From Paracoccaceae bacterium (GTDB lineage: Bacteria > Pseudomonadota > Alphaproteobacteria > Rhodobacterales > Rhodobacteraceae), in assembly GCA_016936395.1 (NCBI GenBank), contig JAFGXY010000025.1, positions 1 through 64,000 on the forward strand: a stretch of 64,000 nucleotides of DNA. Reading direction: 5' to 3'. Below the pieces are notes generated by a model that had not been told where the DNA came from, ran no database searches, and worked only from the letters and a program-made list of their open reading frames with translations. A program made the position numbers and the translations under genes. Positions 43,598 through 50,527 of the stretch are shown in pieces; positions within the stretch are counted from its first letter, which is position 1; each line of letters begins with the position of its first letter.

Positions 43598-44869
43598 TCA
43601 GACCCCTGACCCAGCCGAAGGCGACACGGTGTCGATCGTCATGATCTCGTCCGCATAGCGCCCTTCGCGCAGAAGGTTTGCCATCGCCTCCATCTTGGGC
43701 CCGATATGGGTGAAGAACGCCTTGTAGCCGGCACACAGCCAGTTCAGGCCGGGTTCACCATCGGGCGTGTCGATAAAGCGGTTGCGCGGGCATTCGCCGT
43801 AACAGGCGAACAGCACCGGGCATTCCCGGCAGTATTTCGGCAGCGCCTCAAACTTGGCCTCGCCAAAGCGGCGCTGCTGTTCGGACTCGATCAAAACCCG
43901 CAGCGGCGCGCTGTCGATGTTGCCCAGAAGGTAGGCCGGTTCGACAAAGTGGTCGCAGGAATAGACGTCGCCGTTGTGTTCCAGCGCCAGCGACCGCCCG
44001 CAGGTGGGCGCGACGATGCAGGCATTGTGCTGGCCCAGCCAACTGCCCAAGGCAATGTCGAAGGTGGTCACATAGACCTGCCCCACGTCACGGACGACCC
44101 ATTCATCGAATATCGCGTTCAGAAAGGCCCCGAAGGCTTCGGCGGTGACGGTGCGCCGGGTCACAAGGCTGCCCGCCTGCGTGTAAAGCGGCCGGTCCCG
44201 GCCATGCTGACCACCCCACCCAAGATTTGCGATCTCGATCGTCTCGGCCGTGGCCCGTTCGACGATGGGGATCAACTGGATGAACCTTGCCCCCAGCACA
44301 TCGCGGAAGAACCGGTAAACCTCGAGCGGCTGCCCGGCGTTTGCCGCGTTGATCGTGCACAGGATGTTCACGTCGACATCGTGCCTGCGCAGCGTCTCCC
44401 AGCCACGAATGACATCGTCAAAACTGCCTGCGCCCTTCTTGGTCACCCGAAAGGCGTCATGCATGGGGCGCGGGCCATCGATGCTGATGCCGACAAGAAA
44501 ATTGTTCGCTTTCAGAAAAGCGGCCCAAGCGTCGTCAATCAGCGTTCCGTTGGTCTGCACGGTGTGCAGCACGCGCTGACCCGGCTTGCGGTACCGCTCT
44601 GCCAGTTCGACCGACCGCTTGAAGAAATCCAACCCCCGCAGCGTCGGCTCGCCGCCCTGCCAAGCGATCTGCACCTCTTCACCGGGGGACGATTCCAAGA
44701 GCTGCCTGATGTAGCTTTCCTGCATCTCGGGCGTCATCAAATAGCTTTCGTCCGGGTACAGGTTCTCCTTCGACAGGAAGAAACAATAATCGCAGCCCAG
44801 ATTGCACGCAGCCCCCGCAGGTTTGGCGAGGAGGTGATAAGGCGCCGCGGTTTGCTGCATTGGGGTCAT
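43598..44869 (-). CDS. Anaerobic sulfatase-maturating enzyme (radical SAM, SPASM)
   Basis: This 423-aa radical-SAM enzyme oxidises the active-site Cys of sulfatases to formylglycine. The [4Fe-4S]/SAM motif is CNLGCDYCFF (about residues 20-29), followed by AWQGGEPTLRGLDFF and 'VQTNGTLIDDAW'. C-terminal SPASM cysteines include CGRSLALEHNGDVYSCDHFV and CRECPVLFACYGECPRNRF. The start at ATG 44869 or 44860 fits the family. The frame to 45223 extends through IS and tRNA sequence and is rejected. It pairs with the Cys-type sulfatase downstream on the same strand. Confidence 0.92.
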   Translation of the reverse strand: MTPMQQTAAPYHLLAKPAGAACNLGCDYCFFLSKENLYPDESYLMTPEMQESYIRQLLESSPGEEVQIAWQGGEPTLRGLDFFKRSVELAERYRKPGQRVLHTVQTNGTLIDDAWAAFLKANNFLVGISIDGPRPMHDAFRVTKKGAGSFDDVIRGWETLRRHDVDVNILCTINAANAGQPLEVYRFFRDVLGARFIQLIPIVERATAETIEIANLGWGGQHGRDRPLYTQAGSLVTRRTVTAEAFGAFLNAIFDEWVVRDVGQVYVTTFDIALGSWLGQHNACIVAPTCGRSLALEHNGDVYSCDHFVEPAYLLGNIDSAPLRVLIESEQQRRFGEAKFEALPKYCRECPVLFACYGECPRNRFIDTPDGEPGLNWLCAGYKAFFTHIGPKMEAMANLLREGRYADEIMTIDTVSPSAGSGV

Positions 44870-45190
44870 CCTGACTGATCCGGGGGCACCCAATCGTGCC
44901 GCCTTGGTCGCTGGATTACATACATCGATAGCGCGGTTGCTGCGGTCAATCCCCTTTGGCCACAAATCGCCGACAGGCCGCGCTGCATTGCGGTGCCCCA
45001 AGTGGACCTGTCCCGGTTTGGTTCCGGTCAGGGGCTCATGTCGCGCAGCCCATTTTTCGAAATCCACCCGGCGCTGATCATCGGCAGAACCCTGCCAGCC
45101 GTCACCCACCCCGCTTGTCACATCATTTGCAACAATGGAACGAAAAAATGCCTTCTTCACAAAGGCTTTTCTTGTTTTCCTAAGGTTGGG
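44870..45190. other. Non-coding gap with a lone IS3-type end
   Basis: These 321 bases between the maturase gene and tRNA-Val(UAC) hold no gene I can support. They should contain the maturase promoter. At 45003 an IS3-type terminus is present without its transposase. Confidence 0.5.
45003..45040 (+). mobile_element. Solitary IS3-type terminal sequence
   Basis: TGGACCTGTCCCGGTTTGGT (45003-45022) matches the IS end at 36826 (minus strand) in 19 of 20 positions. No orfA or orfB follows, so it is a relic left by deletion, in inverted orientation relative to the other copy. Confidence 0.6.
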
Positions 45191-45266
45191 TGGTGGGTGA
45201 TGAGAGACTCGAACTCCCGACATCCTCGGTGTAAACGAGGCGCTCTACCAACTGAGCTAATCACCC
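45191..45266 (-). tRNA. tRNA-Val (UAC anticodon)
   Basis: The acceptor stem GGGTGAT/ATCACCC, D-arm AGCTCAGTTGGTAGAGC, anticodon stem CCTCG/CGAGG with loop TTTACAC (TAC), T-arm GGGAGTTCGAGTCTC and encoded CCA are all present. It is 76 nt. It lies just outside the left end of island 2 and originally stood close to tRNA-Val(CAC). Confidence 0.95.
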
Positions 45267-45317
45267 TCAATGCGCCGTCTAAAGGCTTCGTCCTGCCCTG
45301 ACAAGGGGAGAAAACTG

Positions 45318-45348
45318 AAAAAGACGCGCCCGAAGGCAGCGTCTTTTT
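45318..45348 (-). terminator. Terminator beside the island 2 attL
   Basis: AAAAAGACGC and GCGTCTTTTT form a perfect 10-bp stem with an 11-nt loop and built-in A/T runs. It is on the chromosomal side of attL, so before insertion it would have been the terminator just downstream of tRNA-Val(CAC). The island has separated the two by 15.7 kb. Confidence 0.75.
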
Positions 45349-45354
45349 GAGTGA

Positions 45355-45375
45355 TGGTGGGCGATAACGGATTTG
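45355..45375 (+). repeat. attL of island 2 (21-bp direct repeat)
   Basis: The 21 bases starting TGGTGGGCGATAACGG are repeated exactly at 61070-61090, where they form the 3' end of tRNA-Val(CAC). They bracket a 15.7 kb element whose integrase is beside this copy. Confidence 0.92.
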
Positions 45376-45450
45376 TATCACTTTCCTACTGACCGGGGCC
45401 TTGTTTTCCTTAGCTTTTGTTGATTTTCCTTGCGTTTCTGGCACTTTCCC

Positions 45451-45490
45451 ACCATACAAACCTCAATTTCCCACCATACAAACACCATAC
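45451..45490 (+). promoter_or_regulatory. Left arm-type integrase sites of island 2 (ACCATAC)
   Basis: ACCATAC occurs at 45451, 45473 and 45484, the first two as CCACCATACAAA. The same word occurs at 60970, 60981 and 61003 (direct), and inverted at 61064 beside attR. Clustering near both att sites suits integrase arm sites. They lie inside the first 25 codons of the longest integrase frame, favouring a later start codon. Confidence 0.65.
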
Positions 45491-45503
45491 ACGAGTCCCC
45501 CAA

Positions 45504-47036
45504 GTGCCCCCGAAAAGCGCCAAGAACAGCGACCTTCCGCCGTACGTCACCAAGACTCCAACTGGTTCGTACAAGTATCAACGCCGCGTCCCGAAGGACC
45601 TGCAAGAGACCTTCGGGCGGAAGATGTGGGATTACTCACTGGGCAGCAATCCCGCCCACGCGTACCGCATGGCGGAAACCTACCGCACCACGCATGACGG
45701 GTGGATTGCGACCCAAGCGGACCCCGAACAGAAGGCCAAGGAAGAGTCAGTGTGGGCCATGGCCCACCGCGTGCAGGACCTGCAAGACCTCCCCGACCCG
45801 TGGCGGCAGACGCCGGAAGAAATGAAGGCGGCGCGCGCCCTGCCCCCGGCACAGGAATTCAATCGACTGGCAGCCTTCGCCACCGTCGCCTTCGGCGCAG
45901 CCGCCCACGTGGCGCGGGGGTCCGATACGCGGATCACTGTTGAATCGCGCAGCGTCCCGCGCCCCACTGACCCGACCGACGTCCTACTGTATGACGCGTA
46001 CAAGGCCGCGCTGGACGCGCGCCTAGCGCAAATCTCCCCGACAGAGTCCACCGACCCCATGCGCCTGACGGCGCTACTGCCCAAGTACTTCAACGCCCAA
46101 GCCGTCCGCCCGAATACTGCCAGCGGGTACAGCCGCAAGGTGGCCCGACTGGTGAACTTCGCCGGGGATCATGGCTTGCAGCAATATGACGAAGCCACTT
46201 TCCGCGCGTACCGGGATTACCTGATAGCAGGTGACCCAGACGCCAAGCCCAAGCCGTTTGATCCGGTCAAAGCCGCCACGGTTCACCAGTACTTCGCGCC
46301 CCTCAAGGCCTTGTGGAAATGGGCTTCCGACGAATACCCGGAACACAAGGAACTGAGCTTCCCCCGCGTCCGCCTGCCCAAGGACGGGGAAACCGTGGAA
46401 GAAACGCGCTGGCAGGCGTTCGATGATCACCAGATCAAGCGAGTCTGGCAGCTTCTGAATGAGGCATGGGGCGAGAAAGGCGACAGCCGCCTGTCACCGT
46501 CGCGCCGCGCCGCCTTCCTAATGGCGGTCCGGGTGCTTCTTTACACGGGCATGAGGCCTTCCGAAGTCTTCCGCCTGACGGCGGGCGACGTGAAAGACGG
46601 CGGACTCAACATCAGGTACACGAAGACCAAGCAGCCCCGGCGCATTCCCCTTGCCGCCGCCCTGTCCGACTTCCCCGACTTTCTGGCAGCGGGGGGTTTT
46701 GCCGCCGAACTGGAAGCGGGCAGGACCGCCGTTAGGCGGGGTGAGGTGTACGGCAAACCCACCACGCCGGAGTCATTGGCCGGGACCCTGCGCGACCAAT
46801 TCCGGGACGTGATCCGGGCGGGCGGACTGACGAACGATAGGCACGTTCTGTACAGCCTCAAGGACACACTGATTGACCGCCTACAGCGGCAAGGCGCATC
46901 CGATGACGTCATGCGCGGCATCATCGGGCACGTGGGCGGACAGGGCAAACTGAGGCACTACAAGACGCCATTCGGGCAGTCGCCCCATGGTATGGGGCAG
47001 ATGCGCAAGGCGCTGGACGCGATAAGGTACTGGTGA
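45504..47036 (+). CDS. int: Tyrosine recombinase (integrase), island 2
   Basis: This is a 510-aa phage-type integrase, taking GTG 45504 as start. A longer ATG frame from 45417 runs through the arm sites and adds a non-conserved leader. The N-terminal SLRT-like region (GSYKYQRRVPKDLQETFGRK) is followed by a core-binding domain and a catalytic domain. The catalytic domain has Arg in YTGMRPSEVFRL, Lys in RYTKTKQPRRIPL, the box-C segment YSLKDTLIDRL (usually YSFRHT, here Lys-Asp in place of Arg-His), GHVGG, and nucleophile Tyr in LRHYKTPFG. Lys for the second Arg is unusual but known in some phage integrases, as I recall. Confidence 0.88.
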   Translation: MPPKSAKNSDLPPYVTKTPTGSYKYQRRVPKDLQETFGRKMWDYSLGSNPAHAYRMAETYRTTHDGWIATQADPEQKAKEESVWAMAHRVQDLQDLPDPWRQTPEEMKAARALPPAQEFNRLAAFATVAFGAAAHVARGSDTRITVESRSVPRPTDPTDVLLYDAYKAALDARLAQISPTESTDPMRLTALLPKYFNAQAVRPNTASGYSRKVARLVNFAGDHGLQQYDEATFRAYRDYLIAGDPDAKPKPFDPVKAATVHQYFAPLKALWKWASDEYPEHKELSFPRVRLPKDGETVEETRWQAFDDHQIKRVWQLLNEAWGEKGDSRLSPSRRAAFLMAVRVLLYTGMRPSEVFRLTAGDVKDGGLNIRYTKTKQPRRIPLAAALSDFPDFLAAGGFAAELEAGRTAVRRGEVYGKPTTPESLAGTLRDQFRDVIRAGGLTNDRHVLYSLKDTLIDRLQRQGASDDVMRGIIGHVGGQGKLRHYKTPFGQSPHGMGQMRKALDAIRYW

Positions 47037-47136
47037 CGCGCCCGCCGCATAGGCGGACACTGCGCGACAGATAGACGGCTCGCAGACATTCGCCCGCAAG
47101 GACGGATGCGGGCTTGCCCGGTTCGGAATTGGTCAA

Positions 47137-47156
47137 GGCCCCGTTAGGGGCCTTTT
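47137..47156 (+). terminator. Terminator after island 2 integrase (GTTA-loop hairpin)
   Basis: GGCCCC-GTTA-GGGGCC followed by TTTTCC, about 100 bases after the integrase stop. It is a Rho-independent terminator and a member of the GTTA/GTCA/GTGA-loop hairpin family found throughout this island. Confidence 0.8.
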
Positions 47157-47277
47157 CCATTTCTGCGGATGCGCCCGACCACCCGCAAGAATCGCGAACC
47201 GAATCGGCGGCTTTCTTGAATCATCAGCATGGATATGGCACCATGTCAATAACAAAAAACAGAGAACCGCAAGATTT

Positions 47278-47811
47278 ATGCTTACCGTCAGACAGCAAGA
47301 CTTCCTCGAAGCTACCGGCCTGAAAAGCCGTTCCGTCACCCTCAAGTTTAACGGGCTGCCCGCGACGTACGCCGGGCGATTCAAGACCTATGAGCTTGGC
47401 TCTGTGCTGCCCTTGCTGGGGCGCAAGCACGCCGGGGCAGCCGTGGCCCTTCTGGACCGCGCCCGCGACTCCGGCAACAGCTTCGTGGGCGGTGACGAAG
47501 TGCTTGGTTCCTGCGCCCGTCTTGAAGACTGGGTCCGAACGAATGTTCCGGGCGGCGAACTGCGACTCCACCAAGTGCGCACTTCGTTCTTCGATGGGCT
47601 GGCCCGTGGCGTTCGCACCAATGGCTTGACCGCCGATGTAGAGCGACTCCGCCTTCTTGTGATCCGCACGCCGGGCGCGCTGCGCTACATCCTGACGGGT
47701 GACGCGGCGGGCCTGCCCTCCGACTGGCCCACTTGGGCGCGCCACTTCGCGTTGCTGCATTCGGCCCGGTCCAACCTGACCAGTGAACTTGTGCAGGGGG
47801 AAGCGGCATGA
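47278..47811 (+). CDS. Hypothetical protein, first of the island 2 early operon
   Basis: This 177-aa protein's N-terminus (LTVRQQDFLEATGLKSRSVT) could form a helix-turn-helix, followed by an alpha-helical body (VLPLLGRKHAGAAVALLDRA). First gene after the integrase terminator, with its own leader of AT-rich sequence. It starts a run of five genes linked by overlaps. A regulatory role is a guess from position. No family is recognised. Confidence 0.65.
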   Translation: MLTVRQQDFLEATGLKSRSVTLKFNGLPATYAGRFKTYELGSVLPLLGRKHAGAAVALLDRARDSGNSFVGGDEVLGSCARLEDWVRTNVPGGELRLHQVRTSFFDGLARGVRTNGLTADVERLRLLVIRTPGALRYILTGDAAGLPSDWPTWARHFALLHSARSNLTSELVQGEAA

Positions 47812-48074
47812 ACGAACTGTCCGCCCTTCGCAGACTCGCCCTTTCGTCTTCGCGGGCCTGCGCGCGCCTGCATCGGATGGCGGGCGGCACCGACGCCGGA
47901 ATCCTTGCGGCGCTGGAAGACAAGAACGCGCTGACGGCTGCCATTGCAGCCGCCCACCGGATCGCCGCCCGCGACGTCGCCCGGCTCACTGACCCGCTGG
48001 TGACGTCCGACGAACCCGCCACCCCCACGCTTGCGGACGTTGAACACGTGCGCTTCATGAACCTTCACGGATGA
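47808..48074 (+). CDS. Hypothetical protein, island 2
   Basis: This 88-aa Ala/Arg-rich helical protein (MNELSALRRLALSSSRACAR, ALTAAIAAAHRIAARDVARL) overlaps both neighbours by ATGA, so it is translated as part of the operon. No family is recognised. Confidence 0.6.
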   Translation: MNELSALRRLALSSSRACARLHRMAGGTDAGILAALEDKNALTAAIAAAHRIAARDVARLTDPLVTSDEPATPTLADVEHVRFMNLHG

Positions 48075-48559
48075 CCCCCAAAATGAGCTTTGAATATCCC
48101 CTGACCGCGCGCGAACAGGCGCGCCTTGACGCAGTAACGGACAAGATTGCTTCCGACCTCGCCGCCGAAGGGCTGAGCGTGGATCGCGCTGACCTCCTGA
48201 AATTGCCCAGCGTCCGCCTCTTTATTCTGAGCGAGGGCGCTGGCCTGCCCAATAACTATCTTGATGAGGTGAAGCGGTCCGCGCCGTCTGTGGCGGAACA
48301 GATGCACAAGCGTGAGCTTGCCCGGCAGCTTGAGAACACCGAGTCCGACCTCCACAAGACCCTCGCACAGATGAACAGCTATCAGCGCATGGCCTATGGC
48401 CGCGAACTGGAAGCCATTCAGAAGGCGCAGAAAGCCGCCGAAGGCGCGGGCAAGCCCGCAATGTCCATCGAAGACGAAGCCACGGTTATCAACCTCATTC
48501 GCCGCACTGCGGACCCCGCCACCAAGATCAACATCGCGCGCGCGGCGGGGCTGATCTAA
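48071..48559 (+). CDS. Hypothetical protein with coiled-coil region, island 2
   Basis: This 162-aa product (MTPKMSFEYPLTAREQARLD...) has a charged helical middle (KRELARQLENTESDLHKTLA) likely to form a coiled coil. It overlaps the gene before (ATGA) and the one after (TAATG). No family is recognised. ATG 48083 (MSFEYP) is an alternative start. Confidence 0.6.
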   Translation: MTPKMSFEYPLTAREQARLDAVTDKIASDLAAEGLSVDRADLLKLPSVRLFILSEGAGLPNNYLDEVKRSAPSVAEQMHKRELARQLENTESDLHKTLAQMNSYQRMAYGRELEAIQKAQKAAEGAGKPAMSIEDEATVINLIRRTADPATKINIARAAGLI

Positions 48560-48960
48560 TGCGGGGCGGGGTGATTCACTTGGACGACCTTCACGCGGAC
48601 GTGCTTGCAACGCCCGGCGCGTGCCTCTTGCTTGTCGCGCGGGCGCGGCTTTCGGCTGAAAAGCACAATCGCCCCTTGGACGCCATGCTGGCGGACTACC
48701 TGTCGCAGACGGCGAAACTGCGCGGCGCGCTGTACGAAGCCCGTGGGCGGAGCCTTCGCACGGTCCTTGAAATCGTGGACGACGAACGAAACGACTTCTA
48801 CCGCGCGCGGATGCGTGAAGCCGCCGAAAAGGAAGCCGCTGCCCAGACCCTGCACGACTTCGCGCGGCAGGTGACCCACACGGCGGAAGGTATCGTCCCC
48901 GGCGTCTTGGAGAACGAAGACCCGCACCCGGCGGAGTCGGAAATGGCGGTGGCGGCATGA
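48559..48960 (+). CDS. Hypothetical protein, island 2
   Basis: This 133-aa helical protein (LLLVARARLSAEKHNRPLDA, VDDERNDFYRARMREAAEKE) is coupled to its neighbours by start-stop overlaps. No family is recognised. Confidence 0.6.
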   Translation: MRGGVIHLDDLHADVLATPGACLLLVARARLSAEKHNRPLDAMLADYLSQTAKLRGALYEARGRSLRTVLEIVDDERNDFYRARMREAAEKEAAAQTLHDFARQVTHTAEGIVPGVLENEDPHPAESEMAVAA

Positions 48961-49193
48961 TCACCCCCCGCGCGCGCGAAGTAATCGACTACATCCGCCG
49001 CCATGGCCTTAGCGTTCACGCGTCTTTTGGCCCCCTGCGCCGTGGAACTGTCCGCCCCTTTGTGGGTGGCGGGACCGTTACCGAAGCAGAGTACCGCGCC
49101 ATTCTGGCCGAACTCTATGTCCCCGCCCAGAACGTGGACGGCGCAGAAATCGCCCACGCGCGCGCCCGTGGTGCGGCTGCCCGGTGGAATTGA
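48957..49193 (+). CDS. Small hypothetical protein, island 2
   Basis: This 78-aa protein (MITPRAREVIDYIRRHGLSV...) could be a small winged-helix or DNA-binding protein judging from the helix at residues 4-15 and basic end, but this is weak. It is last in the coupled run, followed by hairpins. Confidence 0.55.
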   Translation: MITPRAREVIDYIRRHGLSVHASFGPLRRGTVRPFVGGGTVTEAEYRAILAELYVPAQNVDGAEIAHARARGAAARWN

Positions 49194-49205
49194 TCTAAGT
49201 TAGCC

Positions 49206-49262
49206 CGGCGACCGCGTCAGCGGTCACGGATGGACGGGTGACGGGGTCACCCTGTCGCGGCT
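49206..49262. terminator. Two hairpins after the early operon of island 2
   Basis: GACCGC-GTCA-GCGGTC (49208-49223), a member of the island's GTNA-loop hairpin family, is followed by GGGTGAC-GGG-GTCACCC (about 49237-49253). Neither has a long T-run, so termination or processing is inferred. Confidence 0.45.
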
Positions 49263-49339
49263 GCCAGCGCAGCCATTGCCCACGGCAGACGGGCCAAGTC
49301 CTGCCAACCCCTCCCCATTCCCTACTGAAAGAATCGGAA

Positions 49340-49732
49340 ATGGCTATCGCAGCCCGTGACCTCCCCCCTGCCGTCCGCGCGGAAATGACCGGACGCACCG
49401 AAGATCAGCTTCTGGAACAGTACACCGCAATTCTGGCCGGGGTGCTCAACAAGCACTATTCCAGCCCGCCCGCGACCTTCTACATCGACGCTGACGAACT
49501 GATTGAACTCATGGGGCGCAAGTACGCCTTCATGGCCGCAACGCGCTTGAAATTTGAACTCTGGGATTCCGGCCTGTGGTGCCGGGCGATTGGCCCCGTG
49601 GAAGGTGAGGTGGACATTCACCCCCGCAAGCTCTTCGGGCAGGTTCTGGCGGCGCGGTCCTACATTGACCCGCTGGGGCTTCTGGATGAATTCCATATCG
49701 GCGCATCGCCGGAACTGCGCGGCGGGGCGTAA
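49340..49732 (+). CDS. Hypothetical protein, island 2
   Basis: This 130-aa product from ATG 49340 (MAIAARDLPPAVRAEMTGRT...) contains a mixed alpha/beta middle (PPATFYIDADELIELMGRKY). The frame extends upstream to 49238 through the hairpin region, so the shorter start is chosen. It is followed one base later by the next ATG. No family is recognised. Confidence 0.55.
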   Translation: MAIAARDLPPAVRAEMTGRTEDQLLEQYTAILAGVLNKHYSSPPATFYIDADELIELMGRKYAFMAATRLKFELWDSGLWCRAIGPVEGEVDIHPRKLFGQVLAARSYIDPLGLLDEFHIGASPELRGGA

Positions 49733-49733
49733 A

Positions 49734-50015
49734 ATGGGTGAACCCTTCGTCCTCGACTCTTGCCCGGTCCGCCGCCGGAACCGGGCAGACCGCCGCCTTC
49801 GATTTGCCGCCGCCGCAGCAGCCCGCGAAGGGTGGACGCAGGAACAGCTTGAAGCCGAAGCCGAAGCCTTGGCGGCAGAGATCGAGAGGCGCGTAGCGGC
49901 TGGGGAAATCACCCGCTGCAAGCCGACCCCGCCGCCTTCGTCCAAGGCCGGGCGTGGGCTTGAAGCCGAAGTGTCGGGTTTGCTGCGTAGCTGGACGCTG
50001 CCCGACGCCGCATGA
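49734..50015 (+). CDS. Hypothetical Arg/Ala/Glu-rich protein overlapping iteron-like sequence
   Basis: This 93-aa frame (MGEPFVLDSCPVRRRNRADR...) has a Glu/Ala helix (QEQLEAEAEALAAEIERRVA). The DNA coding LEAE (CTTGAAGCCGAA) at about 49849 and 49959 matches the iteron core found just downstream, so part of this gene may be shaped by, or have given rise to, those repeats. No family is recognised. Confidence 0.5.
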   Translation: MGEPFVLDSCPVRRRNRADRRLRFAAAAAAREGWTQEQLEAEAEALAAEIERRVAAGEITRCKPTPPPSSKAGRGLEAEVSGLLRSWTLPDAA

Positions 50016-50021
50016 AGGACG

Positions 50022-50198
50022 CGGCTTAAAATCTGAGGCCGCGACATTAAAGCAACACCCGCCCAAAAGCCCCCGAAACAATCGAAGCCTTAAATTCGGC
50101 TTCAAGCTCAATTCTGAAAATGGAAATCAGCTTTAAGCCGAACTTGGAATTTAGCTTGAAGCCGAATTCCGGGCTTAAATTAGGCTTGAAGCCGAATT
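50022..50198. repeat. Iteron cluster AGCTTGAAGCCGAATT upstream of the primase-helicase, candidate origin
   Basis: The 16-bp unit is seen at 50153-50168 (exact), 50183-50198 (GGCTTGAAGCCGAATT), 50129-50144 (AGCTTTAAGCCGAACT), and inverted at 50093-50108. Related palindromes GGCTTAAA and GAAGCCTTAAAT lie between them. The core GGCTTNAAGCC is itself an inverted repeat. The stretch is AT-richer than its surroundings and contains no gene. It probably binds the replication protein encoded from 50528. Confidence 0.7.
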
Positions 50199-50346
50199 AG
50201 TAAATCGCGCGCGCCTTAAAATCGGAAAAAGTGCAAATCCGGCGAAAACAGACCCGCTGGAAAAATGCGCGCCACCCGCGCCAAACCCTTCTTTCTAGGC
50301 CAGAATCGGGCATATTAACCCCAGATCGCACCAAAAGGAGGACCGA

Positions 50347-50514
50347 ATGCCTGTTATCCAATTCCCCAATGCAGACACCGAAACCCAGATCATCCTTGTA
50401 TCGGATTTGCTGGCCCGGACTGCACAGAAACCCATGACGCCCGGAAATCTCGAAAGGGTGAACAACCTCGCCCGCCGCGTCATGGAGCTGACCCAAACTA
50501 ACCCCACCCACTGA
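50347..50514 (+). CDS. Small hypothetical protein before the primase gene
   Basis: This 55-aa frame (MPVIQFPNADTETQIILVSD...LTQTNPTH) has the best Shine-Dalgarno in the island (AAAGGAGGACCGAATG). It ends 13 bases before the primase ATG. Predicted helical with a conserved-looking 'NLERVNNLARRVMEL'. The strong ribosome site and spacing support a real gene, perhaps a partner or regulator of replication. No family is recognised. Confidence 0.65.
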   Translation: MPVIQFPNADTETQIILVSDLLARTAQKPMTPGNLERVNNLARRVMELTQTNPTH

Positions 50515-50527
50515 GAACGAAAGCCCA

